This document shows positions 1-9,343 of a stretch of 64,000 bases of DNA, one piece after another (the stretch's first letter is position 1; the number at the start of each line of letters is the position of its first letter). The notes below the pieces were generated by a model that was not told the origin of the DNA, did no database searches, and saw only the letters and a list, made by a program, of their open reading frames with translations. The stretch comes from Lysobacter stagni (lineage in GTDB: Bacteria > Pseudomonadota > Gammaproteobacteria > Xanthomonadales > Xanthomonadaceae): positions 216,001 to 280,000 of the forward strand of contig NZ_JASGBI010000001.1 of assembly GCF_030053425.1 (NCBI RefSeq). The letters run 5' to 3'. Position numbers and translations under genes: made by a program.

Positions 1-1
1 G

Positions 2-151
2 TTCCCCGCCAGCTCGCACCCACCGATCGTCTATCCGGTCGCCCGCCTGAAGGGCAGCCGGCATCCGCAGGCCGATGCGTTCCTTCGCTGGTTGCAGAGC
101 CCGCAGGCCGACGCGATCTTCCGCCATCGCGGTTTCATGCTGGCCGACTGA
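2..151 (+). CDS. modA: Molybdate ABC transporter substrate-binding protein, C-terminal end (partial)
   Basis: Only the last 49 codons are in the window, read in the frame that ends at the TGA at 149-151. The residues IVYPVARLKGS followed by a helix-rich tail ending in GFMLAD are what is seen at the C-terminus of periplasmic molybdate-binding ModA proteins. ModA captures molybdate in the periplasm and hands it to ModB. The modB start lies four bases after this stop, so the three genes form one operon. The assignment rests on the short tail plus the modBC context; the body of the gene is off the left edge. Confidence 0.8.
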   Translation, partial: FPASSHPPIVYPVARLKGSRHPQADAFLRWLQSPQADAIFRHRGFMLAD

Positions 152-155
152 TCGC

Positions 156-848
156 ATGCCGGAATTCAGCGCGGCCGAAATCACCGCGATCCTGCTGAGC
201 CTGAAGGTGGCCTCGGTGGCCGTGCTGTGCAGCCTGCCGTTCGGCATCGCACTGGGCTGGCTGATGGCGCGCGCCTCGTTCCCCGGCAAGCTGCTGCTCG
301 ACACGTTGCTGGTGATGCCGCTGGTGCTCCCGCCGGTCGTCACCGGCTACGTGCTGCTGGTGTTGCTCGGCACACAGGGAGCCATCGGTGCGTTCCTGCA
401 CGAGCATCTGGGCTTCACCTTCGCGTTCCGCTGGACGGGCGCTGCGCTGGCTAGCGCGATCATGGGTTTCCCGCTGATGGTGCGTGCGATCCGTCTGTCG
501 ATCGAAAGCGTCGACCGCCGGCTGGAACACGCCGCCGCCACGCTGGGCGCGAATCCGTGGCGCGTCTTCTACAGCATGACGCTGCCGCTGGCCTGGCCGG
601 GCGTCATCGCCGGTGCGGTGCTCGCCTTCGCCAAGGCGCTGGGCGAGTTCGGCGCCACCATCACCTTCGTATCGAACATTCCGGGCGAAACGCAGACGCT
701 ATCGTCGGCCATCTACGGGCTGATGCAGGTGCCCGGCGGCGAAGCAGGCATCTGGCGGCTCACGGCGGTGGCGGTGGCGATCTCGTTCGCCGCGGTGCTC
801 GCCTCGGAATGGCTGGTGCAACGCCAGCGCCGCGGGAGCGAAACATGA
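156..848 (+). CDS. modB: Molybdate ABC transporter permease ModB
   Basis: A 230-residue inner-membrane permease for molybdate. It has several hydrophobic helices and the cytoplasmic EAA loop, seen as EHAAATLGANPWRVF followed by LPLAWPGVIAG, which docks on the ATPase. The KALGEFGATITF segment is characteristic of ModB/CysT-type permeases. I chose ATG 156 rather than the longer reading frame from 75, because 75 lies inside modA and homologous permeases begin close to the first membrane helix. The stop overlaps the modC start (ATGA at 845-848), implying translational coupling. Confidence 0.9.
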   Translation: MPEFSAAEITAILLSLKVASVAVLCSLPFGIALGWLMARASFPGKLLLDTLLVMPLVLPPVVTGYVLLVLLGTQGAIGAFLHEHLGFTFAFRWTGAALASAIMGFPLMVRAIRLSIESVDRRLEHAAATLGANPWRVFYSMTLPLAWPGVIAGAVLAFAKALGEFGATITFVSNIPGETQTLSSAIYGLMQVPGGEAGIWRLTAVAVAISFAAVLASEWLVQRQRRGSET

Positions 849-1492
849 GCGGCGATCGTGCCGCGCCGGTCTTCTCCATCGACATCGCGCTGCGTCGCGG
901 CAGCTTCGAGCGCGCCGTGCACATCGAAAGCAGCGCGCGCGTGATCGCGCTGGTGGGCGAATCCGGTGCGGGCAAGACCTCGATCCTGCAGGCCATCGCC
1001 GGCCTGGTGCGCCCGCAGCGCGGGCACATCGAGATCGGTGGCCAGCGCCTGTTCGACGCCGCACGCGGCATCGACGTGCCTGCGCACCGGCGCCGCATCG
1101 GCTACGTGTTCCAGGACGCGCGACTGTTCCCCCACCTGGACGTGCGCCGCAACCTGCTCTACGGCTACCGCGGCATCGCCCGCGAGCAACCGCGCTTCGC
1201 GTTGCCGGCCATCGTCGACCTGCTGGGCATCGGTGCATTGCTGGACCGGCGCACCGCCGGCCTGTCGGGCGGCGAGCTGCAGCGCGTCGCGCTGGGCCGC
1301 GCGCTGATGTCGCAACCGCGCATCCTCCTGCTGGACGAGCCGCTGTCCATGCTCGACATGAACCGTCGCGAGGACCTGCTCCCGTACCTGCAGCGCGTGC
1401 GCGACGAGATCGCGCTGCCGATGATCTACGTCAGCCACTACCCGGACGAAGTCCGCCGCATCGCCGCCTACGACGTCCATGCCATCGGCTGA
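845..1492 (+). CDS. modC: Molybdate ABC transporter ATP-binding protein, short form without TOBE domain
   Basis: A 215-residue ABC ATPase that powers molybdate import. Visible motifs are Walker A GESGAGKT, the Q-loop in YVFQDARLFPHL, the signature LSGGELQRVALGRAL, Walker B ILLLDEPLSMLD and the switch histidine in YVSHYPDEV. It ends just after the switch region. Usual ModC proteins are about 350 residues and carry a C-terminal TOBE/MOP domain that binds molybdate and gives regulatory trans-inhibition; that domain is absent. No disruption is visible at the end, so a naturally short ModC is more likely than a pseudogene. Confidence 0.85.
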   Translation: MSGDRAAPVFSIDIALRRGSFERAVHIESSARVIALVGESGAGKTSILQAIAGLVRPQRGHIEIGGQRLFDAARGIDVPAHRRRIGYVFQDARLFPHLDVRRNLLYGYRGIAREQPRFALPAIVDLLGIGALLDRRTAGLSGGELQRVALGRALMSQPRILLLDEPLSMLDMNRREDLLPYLQRVRDEIALPMIYVSHYPDEVRRIAAYDVHAIG

Positions 1493-1516
1493 GCCGCGAA
1501 CGCATATGCTTGCGCC

Positions 1517-3454
1517 ATGACCGACCGCCCCGCTCCCGTCCTGCTCGATTCCGTCGACGCCGCCGTCGACCTGCTCCTTTCGCGCCTGCGCGGCCCACTG
1601 CGCATCGGCGCACCGCTGGGGCTGGGCAAGCCGCACCGGCTGCTCAATGCGCTGTATGCGCGCGCCGAGGCCGACGCATCGCGCCCCCTGCACCTGTACA
1701 CCGCGCTGTCGCTCGATCCGCCCGGCGGTGGCAAGGGTCTGGAAGCGCGTTTCGTCAAACCCTTCGTGCAACGTCATTTCGGCGACGACTTCCCGCGCCT
1801 GGCGTACGTCCAAGCGCTCAAGCGCAATGCACTGCCGGCGCACATCGAGATCGAGGAGTTCTACCTGCAGTCCGGCGCGATGCTGGGCTCGGCGCCGGTG
1901 CAGCGCCGCTATGCCAGCCTGAACTACACGCATGTGGCGCGCGCACTGGCCGATCGCGGGCTCAATGCCATCGTGCAGCGCGTCGCACGCTCACCGGACG
2001 GACGTCGACTGTCGTTGTCGTGCAACACCGACCTCACCTTCGACACCGTCGATGCCGTCACCGCGCGCGGCCTGCCGCGACCGCTGCTCATCGCCGAGGT
2101 GGATCCGGAGCTGCCGTGGCTCGAAGGCAGCGCCTGTGTCGATTCGGACTGGTTCGACGCGATCGTGACGCCGCCGGGTCCGCACCCGAAGCTGTTCGGC
2201 CTTCCACGCCAGCCGGTGAACGATGTCGACTACGCCATCGGCTTCCACGCCAGCACGCTCGTCCTGGACGGCGGCACGTTGCAGATCGGCATCGGTGCGC
2301 TGGCCGACGCGCTCTGCCACGCACTGGTGCTGCGCCACACCGACAATGCCGGCTATCGCGCGGTGCTGCGCGCGCTCGGCGTGCCGACCGCCGAGGACCC
2401 CGCGCTGGGGCCCTTCGCGCAGGGTCTGTTCGGCTCCAGCGAAATGATCAACGAAGGCTTCCGCCGACTGGTGGAAACCGGCGTGATCCGTCGCCGCGTG
2501 GTCGACGATGCCGCCGCGATGCGCCGCATCAACGCCGGCGCCGCCAGTGCGCACGATCTGGCGCTGCTGGAGCAGCAGGGGCAGTTCCTGCATGGCGCGT
2601 TCTACCTGGGATCGCCGGACTTCTACGAGTGGCTGCGCAACCTCGCGCCCGACGTACGCCGTGCCATCGGCATGAAGCGCGTGGGCGAGGTCAACGACCT
2701 TCTCGGCGATGACGAAGGCCTGCAGCGCCTGCAACGTCGCGACGCGCGCTTCTTCAACACCTGCATGATGGCCACCGCACTGGGCGCGGCGGTGTCGGAC
2801 GCACTGGAAGACGGGCGCGTGGTGTCTGGCGTGGGCGGGCAATACAACTTCGTGGCGATGTCGCACGCGTTGCCCGATGCACGCTCCGCACTGATGCTGC
2901 GTGCCAGCCGCGAGTCCGGCGGAGTGGTCACCTCCAACCTGGTATGGAACTACGGCCATGCCACCATCCCGCGCCACCTGCGCGATGTGTACATCAGCGA
3001 GTACGGCATCGCCGACATCCACGGCCGCGCCGACGAAGACTGCGTGATTGCGATGGCGGGCATCGCCGATGCCCGCTTCCAGCAGGGCCTGCTGGACAGT
3101 GCCAAGCGCAATGGCAAGCTGCGCGCGGACTTCTCGCTTCCGGCACGCGCGGCGCGCAACACGCCCGAAGTGCTGAGCAAGGCGCTCGCGCCGTTCCATC
3201 GCAATGGCGCACTGCCCGACTACCCGCTCGGCAGCGACTTCACGCCGGTGGAGCAGCGTCTGGTGAAGGCATTGGGATGGCTGAAGGCGAACACCGGCAC
3301 GCGTGGCGGCAAGCTGCGTACCGTGCTGCAGGCGCTGGGGTCGCATCCGCTCGATGCCGAGGCATTGCAGCGCATGGAGCTGGCATCGCCGCGTGGCATC
3401 GGCGAACGCCTGGAAGCGCGGCTGCTCAGCCTTGCGCTGTCGCAGACGAAGTAG
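1517..3454 (+). CDS. Acetyl-CoA hydrolase/transferase family protein
   Basis: A 645-residue protein of the CoA-transferase superfamily. The C-terminal half holds the best signals: the glycine-rich stretch VVSGVGGQYNFVAMSHAL, then VWNYGHATIPRHLRDVYISE and EYGIADIHGRADED, matching the acetyl-CoA hydrolase/transferase C-terminal domain in which acyl-CoA binds and a glutamate forms the enzyme-CoA intermediate. It is longer than acetate:succinate CoA-transferases of about 500 residues but resembles a longer proteobacterial subfamily whose substrate is not settled. It follows modC by 24 bases, so it may be read through from that operon although the function is unrelated. Its 3' end overlaps the convergent gene by 29 bases. 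Confidence 0.8.
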   Translation: MTDRPAPVLLDSVDAAVDLLLSRLRGPLRIGAPLGLGKPHRLLNALYARAEADASRPLHLYTALSLDPPGGGKGLEARFVKPFVQRHFGDDFPRLAYVQALKRNALPAHIEIEEFYLQSGAMLGSAPVQRRYASLNYTHVARALADRGLNAIVQRVARSPDGRRLSLSCNTDLTFDTVDAVTARGLPRPLLIAEVDPELPWLEGSACVDSDWFDAIVTPPGPHPKLFGLPRQPVNDVDYAIGFHASTLVLDGGTLQIGIGALADALCHALVLRHTDNAGYRAVLRALGVPTAEDPALGPFAQGLFGSSEMINEGFRRLVETGVIRRRVVDDAAAMRRINAGAASAHDLALLEQQGQFLHGAFYLGSPDFYEWLRNLAPDVRRAIGMKRVGEVNDLLGDDEGLQRLQRRDARFFNTCMMATALGAAVSDALEDGRVVSGVGGQYNFVAMSHALPDARSALMLRASRESGGVVTSNLVWNYGHATIPRHLRDVYISEYGIADIHGRADEDCVIAMAGIADARFQQGLLDSAKRNGKLRADFSLPARAARNTPEVLSKALAPFHRNGALPDYPLGSDFTPVEQRLVKALGWLKANTGTRGGKLRTVLQALGSHPLDAEALQRMELASPRGIGERLEARLLSLALSQTK

Positions 3455-4148
3455 CCGCAGGCAACGCCTGCTCCGCCTGCGCACGCTGCCCGAGGTAGCG
3501 CGACACCGCATCGCCGGTGAGCGCGAAGCCGGCGATCGCGATCACCCACAGCCCCGCTTCGCGCGCGCCAGCCTGCAGACGCACGCGCCAGTGCACGAAG
3601 CGTCCCTGCAGATGGCGGCCGAACGCGGCGTTCAGCGCCACCAGTAGCAGCGGCGGCGCGATGAAGATCAGGTTGTAGATCAACAACAGGGGCAGCCACT
3701 GCGATGCCGGCACGGCAGCGGAGGTCATCAGGGCGATCGCCGCGAAGTACGGCAGCGCCGTGGTCAGCTCGACCACGGTGATGGTCATGCCGAGCAGCAT
3801 CATGCCGAGCAGCCCACCCACCCGGGGTTCGCGCTGGTGGTCGTCGGCCGCGACCTTCGGCTTGGGCGCGAACACGCCGTATGCAAGCAGCGATAGGCCG
3901 ATGGCGAGCTGCAGCGCCAACACCACCGGATGATCGAGCGAATCGCCGAAGCGCCTTACCACCGCGCCGGCACCGAGCATCAAAGCGATGCCCAGCGACA
4001 GATAGGCGACAAGGATGCCGGTGATGTACGACAGCAGGCGCGGCGTGGCGCCGGGTCGCGCCAGCCACCACAGCACGACGACGAGCGCCGACGGATTGAT
4101 GCTGTCGACCACGGCCAGGCCGAGGACGGGAATGGCGATGCTGTTCAT
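3426..4148 (-). CDS. GAP-family (LysE-like) integral membrane protein
   Basis: A 240-residue inner-membrane protein with about six hydrophobic segments. The start MNSIAIPVLGLAVVDSINPSA, with its D-x-INP motif in the first helix, resembles the GAP/LysE/Sap-type small transporter superfamily. The central loop is charged (PKPKVAADDHQREP). The function is unknown; transport or export is an inference from the superfamily. I chose ATG 4148 because the longer frame adds 19 residues of non-membrane sequence that homologues would not be expected to have. The gene ends inside the 3' end of the convergent CoA-transferase gene. Confidence 0.65.
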   Translation of the reverse strand: MNSIAIPVLGLAVVDSINPSALVVVLWWLARPGATPRLLSYITGILVAYLSLGIALMLGAGAVVRRFGDSLDHPVVLALQLAIGLSLLAYGVFAPKPKVAADDHQREPRVGGLLGMMLLGMTITVVELTTALPYFAAIALMTSAAVPASQWLPLLLIYNLIFIAPPLLLVALNAAFGRHLQGRFVHWRVRLQAGAREAGLWVIAIAGFALTGDAVSRYLGQRAQAEQALPAATSSATAQG

Positions 4149-4201
4149 GGCGCAGGCAGTGTAGAGGCTGGCCGCGCATCGCGCCGGCGCCACCCCGAAA
4201 C

Positions 4202-4229
4202 GCACGAAGCGGCCGAGGCCGCTTCGTGC
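4202..4229 (-). terminator. Hairpin downstream of transketolase
   Basis: A perfect 12-bp stem (4202-4213 with 4218-4229) and a four-base loop lie 23 bases after the tkt stop on the minus strand. The tail read on that strand is GTTTCGGGG, so the T tract is weak. It separates tkt from the GAP-family gene. Confidence 0.6.
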
Positions 4230-4251
4230 AATCGCCAGCAGGGAGCGTGGA

Positions 4252-6237
4252 TCAGAGCGACTTCGCCGCCTCGACCACCTTCTCCACCGTGAAGCCGAAG
4301 TGCGGGAACAGCTTCTCGGCCGGCGCGGATGCGCCGAAGTCGTCGATGCCGATCACCGCGCCGTCCAGGCCCACGTACTTGCGCCAGAAATCGGTGATGC
4401 CGGCCTCGATGGCCACTCGCTTGCGGCAGGCCTTGGGCAGCACGGATTCGCGGTACTTCGCGTCCTGGCGGTCGAACACGTCGGTCGAGGGCATCGACAC
4501 CACGCGCACCTTGTCGCCCAGCTGCTCGGCCGCCTGCGTGGCCAGCCCCACTTCCGAACCGGTCGCGATCAGGATGATCTCCGGCGCGCCGACCGAATCC
4601 TTCAGCACGTAGCCGCCGCGCTCGATGTCGGCGACCTGCTGCGCGCTGCGCGGCTGGTGGGCGAGGTTCTGGCGCGAGAACACCAGGCAGCTGGGACCGT
4701 CGTAGCGCACGATGGCGGCCTTCCAGCACACCGCCGATTCCACCGCGTCGCACGGGCGCCACACGTCGTTGTGCGGGATGTAGCGCAGCGAAGCCAGGTG
4801 CTCGATCGGCTGGTGCGTCGGGCCGTCCTCGCCCAGGCCGATGGAGTCGTGCGTGTAGACGTGGATGGCGTGCGCGCCCATCAGTGCGCTCATGCGCACG
4901 GCGTTGCGCGCGTAGTCGCTGAACACCAGGAACGTCGCGTCGTACGGGATGAAGCACTCGTGCAGGCCCAGGCCGTTGCTGATCGCGCTCATGCCGAACT
5001 CGCGCACGCCGTAGTGCACGTAGTTGGCGTTGGGATCATCGGTGGCCACGGACTTGCTGCCCTTCCACAGGGTCAGGTTGGAATGCGCCAGGTCGGCCGA
5101 ACCGCCGATCAGTTCCGGCAGCAGCGGCGCGAAGGTCTCGATGGCGTTCTGCGAGGCCTTGCGCGAAGCGATCGTCGGGCCTTCGGCCTGCAGCTTTGCG
5201 ATGTAGGCATCGGCGGCCTCGACGAAACCGGCCGGCAGTTCACCGCGCGAACGGCGGTTGAGTTCGGCGGCCAGTTCCGGGTGCTGCTTGGCATAGGCGT
5301 CGAACAGGCGGTTCCATTCCTTCTCCTGCGCCTGGTGGTCGCGCTTGCGCCAACCGTCGTAGATGGCCTGCGGGATCTCGAACGGCGCCGACTCCCAGCC
5401 CAGCGCCTGGCGCGTGGCAGCCACTTCGTCCTTGCCCAGCGGCGCGCCGTGCGAGGATTCCTTGCCTGCCTTGGCCGGCGAACCGAAACCGATGGTGGTG
5501 CGGCAGCAGATCAGCGTCGGCTTGTCGGTGGACTTCAGCGCGGTCTCGATGGCGGTCTTGATCTCGACCGCGTCATGGCCGTTGACGCCACGGATCACGT
5601 TCCAGCCGTAGGCCTCGAAACGCTTGGGCGTGTCGTCGGTGAACCAGCCGTCGGTGTTGCCGTCGATGGAGATCTTGTTGTCGTCCCAGAACGCGACCAG
5701 CTTGTGCAGGCCCCAGGTGCCGGCCAGCGAAGCGGCTTCGTGCGAGATGCCTTCCATCAGGCAGCCGTCGCCCATGAACACCCAGGTGCGGCTGTCGACG
5801 ACAGCGAACTCCGGCTTGTTGAAGCGCTGCGCCAGCAGCTTCTCGGCCAGCGCCATGCCGACCGAGTTGGCGAAGCCCTGGCCGAGCGGACCGGTGGTGG
5901 TCTCGATGCCAGGGGTCATGAAGTTTTCCGGATGGCCCGGCGTCTTCGAGTTGAGCTGGCGGAAGTTCTTCAGCTCCTCGATCGGCAGGTCGTAGCCGGC
6001 CAGGTGCAGCAGCGCGTACTGCAGCATCGAGCCGTGGCCGTTGGAGAGCACGAAGCGGTCGCGGTTGAACCAGTCCGGATTGGACGGGTTGTGGCGCAGG
6101 TAATCGTTCCAGAGCACTTCGGCGATGTCGGCCATGCCCATCGGCATGCCCGGGTGACCGGAGTTGGCGGCCTGCACCGCGTCGATGGCGAGGAATCGGA
6201 TGGCGTTGGCGAGGTCGCGGCGGCTGGGCGTCGTCAT
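4252..6237 (-). CDS. tkt: Transketolase
   Basis: A 661-residue thiamine-diphosphate enzyme of the pentose phosphate pathway that moves two-carbon ketol units between sugar phosphates. The N-terminal domain shows [14 protein letters not shown] and the TPP/Mg motif beginning [13 protein letters not shown] and ending in DNKISI. The middle pyrimidine domain shows [13 protein letters not shown], and the C-terminal domain ATGSEVGLA. The length is normal for bacterial transketolase. It is cytoplasmic and transcribed alone, with a hairpin after its stop. With rpiA at the other end of the window it covers the non-oxidative pentose phosphate branch. Confidence 0.97.
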   Translation of the reverse strand: MTTPSRRDLANAIRFLAIDAVQAANSGHPGMPMGMADIAEVLWNDYLRHNPSNPDWFNRDRFVLSNGHGSMLQYALLHLAGYDLPIEELKNFRQLNSKTPGHPENFMTPGIETTTGPLGQGFANSVGMALAEKLLAQRFNKPEFAVVDSRTWVFMGDGCLMEGISHEAASLAGTWGLHKLVAFWDDNKISIDGNTDGWFTDDTPKRFEAYGWNVIRGVNGHDAVEIKTAIETALKSTDKPTLICCRTTIGFGSPAKAGKESSHGAPLGKDEVAATRQALGWESAPFEIPQAIYDGWRKRDHQAQEKEWNRLFDAYAKQHPELAAELNRRSRGELPAGFVEAADAYIAKLQAEGPTIASRKASQNAIETFAPLLPELIGGSADLAHSNLTLWKGSKSVATDDPNANYVHYGVREFGMSAISNGLGLHECFIPYDATFLVFSDYARNAVRMSALMGAHAIHVYTHDSIGLGEDGPTHQPIEHLASLRYIPHNDVWRPCDAVESAVCWKAAIVRYDGPSCLVFSRQNLAHQPRSAQQVADIERGGYVLKDSVGAPEIILIATGSEVGLATQAAEQLGDKVRVVSMPSTDVFDRQDAKYRESVLPKACRKRVAIEAGITDFWRKYVGLDGAVIGIDDFGASAPAEKLFPHFGFTVEKVVEAAKSL

Positions 6238-6352
6238 GGCGTCGAGGGCGGTCTTCGGCTGCGGGGAGGGGGCGCGCGGACGACGGGCATGTGCCGGGCC
6301 GGGCGGACGCCCATTGTCCCACCGCGGGCGCGGGATGTCGCCCCGCTTCCAG

Positions 6353-6394
6353 CCCCTCTCCGTGCGGGCGAGGGATTGAGTGAGGGTCGGGGCA
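6353..6394. repeat. Intergenic GC-rich imperfect palindrome/repeat
   Basis: The 217-base gap between tkt and the first symporter gene contains CCCCTCTCC, a short spacer, GGGCGAGGG and then GAGGGTCGGGG. This pattern recalls the short intergenic repeats common in Xanthomonadaceae genomes. Only one copy is present in the window, so calling it a repeat is an inference. Nothing else is recognisable in the gap. Confidence 0.3.
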
Positions 6395-6454
6395 TTCAGT
6401 CCAACGATGCGACCGGTGCCGGGGTTGGCGTCCTCGCCATGCGCCGCCGAGGGA

Positions 6455-7771
6455 TCAGTCCGATTCCCCTTCCGGCGCCGGCACGTCCTTCTCGCCCTTC
6501 GACACCACCGTGGCGAGCATCAGATCGCCGGTGACGTTGAGCGTGGTGCGGCACATGTCGAGGAAGCGGTCCACGCCCAGGATCAGGCCGATACCCTCGG
6601 GCGGCACGCCGACCATGCCGCAGATCAGCGCCACCACCGGCAGCGAACCGGCCGGCACGCCCGCGGTGCCGATGCCGCCCAGGATGCAGACGAACATCAC
6701 CGTGACCTGCTGCGTCAGCGTGAGATCGACGCCGAAGAACTGCGCGAGGAACAGCACCGTCACGCCTTCGAACAAGGCGGTGCCGTTCTGGTTGGCGGTG
6801 GCGCCCACCGTCAGCACGAAGCGCGAGACACGGTTGGGCAGACCGAGCTTCTCGTCGGCCACGCGCAGCGCGGTGGGCAGTGTGGCGTTGGACGAGGCCG
6901 TGGAGAACGCCATCACCATCGCCTCCTGCACGCCCTTGAAGAACTTGCGGGGCGAGTACCCGGCGGCGAGCTTCAGCACCAGCGAATAGACCACGAACAG
7001 GTGGAGCGCCAGCGCCAGCACCACCACGCCCACGTAGGCCCCGAGGCTGCGCAGCAACTCCCAGCCGAACAGCGCGGCGAGGTTGAACATGAAGCAGAAC
7101 ACCGCATACGGCGCCAGGCGGATGACCAGCCCGATCAGCGTCATCGACACATCGAAAAGCCCTTCGATGCCGCGCATCAGGACTTCCGTGCCACGCGTGC
7201 GGGTGAGCACCAGGCCGATGCCGAGCATCAGCGCGAAGAACATGACCGCCAGGATGGTGTTCTCGGCCGCGGCCTTGACCACGTTGTCGGGGACGATGGT
7301 GAGCAGCATGTCCAGGCCGCGCGGCTGGCTGCGCGTACTGCTGACGATGGCGCTGGCGCGCTCGGAACCCTCAGTAAGCAGTTGCTGCGCGCGCGCCGGG
7401 TCGACGCCCGCGCCAGGCTGCAGCCAGTTCACCAGCACCAGGCCGAGCACCACCGCGATGCCGGACACGACCACGGTGTAGGCCAGCGTGCGCCAGCCGA
7501 TGCGGCCCAGTGCGCGCACATCGCCCATTTCCGCCACGCCCATCACCAGCGCAGAGAACAGCAGCGGGATCACCAGCATGAAGATCAGGCGCAGGAACAA
7601 CGTGCCCAGGGGCTGGGTCACGTAGGTGGTGAACGTTTTCACCCAGCCCGCATCGGCGCCCGCGCCGTAATGGACGACCAGCCCCAGGACGAGACCGGCC
7701 ATGAAGCCGATCGCCATCTTCCAGTGCAGGGGCATGCCGGCCTTGCCGGTGCCGTGGTTCGTCTGCGCCAT
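6455..7771 (-). CDS. Dicarboxylate/amino acid:cation symporter (DAACS family), copy 1
   Basis: A 438-residue inner-membrane transporter that couples uptake of acidic amino acids or C4-dicarboxylates to Na+ or H+. It shows the family's re-entrant hairpin serines ([16 protein letters not shown]) and the transmembrane-8 signature [16 protein letters not shown], with the aspartates, arginine and asparagine that bind substrate and ions. The transmembrane-7 motif, NMDGT in most family members, is NQNGT here (residues 327-331), so one cation-ligand aspartate is replaced. A second member lies immediately upstream. The exact substrate cannot be assigned. Confidence 0.88.
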   Translation of the reverse strand: MAQTNHGTGKAGMPLHWKMAIGFMAGLVLGLVVHYGAGADAGWVKTFTTYVTQPLGTLFLRLIFMLVIPLLFSALVMGVAEMGDVRALGRIGWRTLAYTVVVSGIAVVLGLVLVNWLQPGAGVDPARAQQLLTEGSERASAIVSSTRSQPRGLDMLLTIVPDNVVKAAAENTILAVMFFALMLGIGLVLTRTRGTEVLMRGIEGLFDVSMTLIGLVIRLAPYAVFCFMFNLAALFGWELLRSLGAYVGVVVLALALHLFVVYSLVLKLAAGYSPRKFFKGVQEAMVMAFSTASSNATLPTALRVADEKLGLPNRVSRFVLTVGATANQNGTALFEGVTVLFLAQFFGVDLTLTQQVTVMFVCILGGIGTAGVPAGSLPVVALICGMVGVPPEGIGLILGVDRFLDMCRTTLNVTGDLMLATVVSKGEKDVPAPEGESD

Positions 7772-7835
7772 CGTGGCACTCCGCGTACGGAATCCCCGCT
7801 GATGATGCAGGACGCAGCGTAGAGAGGGTCTTCAT

Positions 7836-7869
7836 GCGCGCGTGCAGTACGCGCGCGCCACCGTTTTTT
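7836..7869 (+). other. GC hairpin followed by T6 on the strand opposite the genes
   Basis: An 8-bp stem (7836-7843 with 7849-7856) is followed after seven bases by six T residues (7864-7869) on the plus strand, although both flanking genes lie on the minus strand. The spacing is looser than in a classical terminator. It could stop antisense transcription or be fortuitous. Confidence 0.25.
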
Positions 7870-7889
7870 CCTGGCGATGGTGATGCAAT

Positions 7890-7919
7890 GCCGTCCCGCG
7901 CCGCGTGCGCGGGAACGGC
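7890..7919 (-). terminator. Hairpin downstream of symporter copy 2
   Basis: A 12-bp stem with one bulged base (7890-7901 with 7907-7919) and a five-base loop lies 19 bases after the stop of the second symporter gene. There is no clear T tract. It may act as a terminator or an mRNA-stabilising structure between the two paralogues. Confidence 0.45.
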
Positions 7920-7937
7920 AATGCCGGCGCAGCGCGC

Positions 7938-9293
7938 TTAGGCGGCGCCCTCGGTCGCCTGCTCGCCTTCCAGCACCACGGCGGCTTCGGCTTCCTCCAC
8001 CTCGCCCGTGCGATGCGAGACCACCACCGCGGTGGCCAGGTCGCCGGTTACGTTGAGCGCGGTGCGGCACATGTCGAGGAAGCGGTCGACGCCGAGGATG
8101 ATGCCCACGCCTTCGGCCGGAATGCCGAGCACGGCGCAGATCATCGCGATCACCGGCAGCGAGCCCGCAGGGACGCCGGCCGTGCCGATACCGCCGAGCA
8201 GGCACAGACCCAGCACCATCACCTGGTGCGCCAGGGTCAGCTCCACGCCGAAGGCCTGCGCCAGGAACAGCACCGTGATGCCTTCGAACAGCGCCGTGCC
8301 GTGGTGGTTGGCCGAGGCGCCCACCGTGAGCACGAAGCGCGAGACCTTGCGCGGCAGCTTCAGGTTCTGCTCGGCCACGCGCAGCGTGACCGGCAGCGTG
8401 CCGGTGGACGATGCGGTGGCGAAGGCGGTCAGCAGCGCCTCCTGGCTGCCGCGGAAGAACGCGCGCGGGCTCATGCCGCCGGCGAACTTCACCCACAGCG
8501 GCAGCACGATGAACATGTGCACGCCGATGGCCAGCACCACGGTCAGCGCGAACTTGCCCAGCACCAGCAACAGTTCCCAGCCGAACTGCGCGCACAGCGC
8601 GAACATCAGGCACGCCACCGCGTACGGCGCGAGCTTGATGATCATGCCGATCAGGCGCATGCAGATCTCGAACAGGCCCTGCACCGCGTTCTTGAACGCC
8701 TGCGTGTGCGGGCTGGGCGTCATCACCAGGCCGATGCCGAGCATCAGCGCGAAGAACATCACGCCGAGCTTCTGCTTGTCGTCGACGGCGGCGGCCAGCA
8801 CGTTCTTCGGGACGATGCCCAGCAGCATCTTCATGAAGTCCAGCTGCTGGCCGGTGGCGGCGATCTCGCCGGCCTTCTGCGCGCCCTGCGCCATGGCCTG
8901 GTCGAGCATCCCGCGGTCCAGACCGTGACCCGGGCCGATCAGGTTGACCATCAGCAGGCCGATGGCGACCGCGATCAGGGTGACCACCGCGGTGTAGATC
9001 AGCGTGCGCCAGCCCAGCCGGCCGAGGCTGGCGACGTCACCCAGTTCGGCCACGCCCAGCACCAGCGCCGAGAACATCAGCGGCAGCACCAGCATGAAGA
9101 GCAGCGCCAGGAACAACTGGCCCACCGGCTGCGCCACGTAGGTGACCGCGCCGAGCACGACGGGCGACCCCGGCGCGACGAAGTGGGCGAACAGGCCCAG
9201 CACCGCGCCTGCGATGAAACCGAGCATCACCTTGATGTGGAGGGGCATTCCCTTCGCGGGCATCCTGGCTTCGGGCAGGCTGACGTGGCTCAT
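7938..9293 (-). CDS. Dicarboxylate/amino acid:cation symporter (DAACS family), copy 2
   Basis: A 451-residue paralogue of the neighbouring transporter with the same fold and long runs of identity ([28 protein letters not shown]). The serine-rich hairpin is TASSTGTLPVTLRVAE. The motif corresponding to NMDGT is NHHGT (residues 329-333), different again from copy 1. The C-terminal tail is short and glutamate-rich. The head-to-tail arrangement suggests an old gene duplication followed by divergence. It acts in the inner membrane on an acidic amino acid or dicarboxylate; the substrate is not assignable from sequence. Confidence 0.88.
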   Translation of the reverse strand: MSHVSLPEARMPAKGMPLHIKVMLGFIAGAVLGLFAHFVAPGSPVVLGAVTYVAQPVGQLFLALLFMLVLPLMFSALVLGVAELGDVASLGRLGWRTLIYTAVVTLIAVAIGLLMVNLIGPGHGLDRGMLDQAMAQGAQKAGEIAATGQQLDFMKMLLGIVPKNVLAAAVDDKQKLGVMFFALMLGIGLVMTPSPHTQAFKNAVQGLFEICMRLIGMIIKLAPYAVACLMFALCAQFGWELLLVLGKFALTVVLAIGVHMFIVLPLWVKFAGGMSPRAFFRGSQEALLTAFATASSTGTLPVTLRVAEQNLKLPRKVSRFVLTVGASANHHGTALFEGITVLFLAQAFGVELTLAHQVMVLGLCLLGGIGTAGVPAGSLPVIAMICAVLGIPAEGVGIILGVDRFLDMCRTALNVTGDLATAVVVSHRTGEVEEAEAAVVLEGEQATEGAA

Positions 9294-9343
9294 GCGGTTC
9301 TCTCGGCAAAATCAGCCGGCGAGATTACACCAGCCCCAGCGGT

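Noticed and set aside
4300..6534. A 744-codon open frame on the plus strand opposite transketolase
   Set aside because: Transketolase motifs occur on the minus strand in order; the plus frame has biased composition and no motif.
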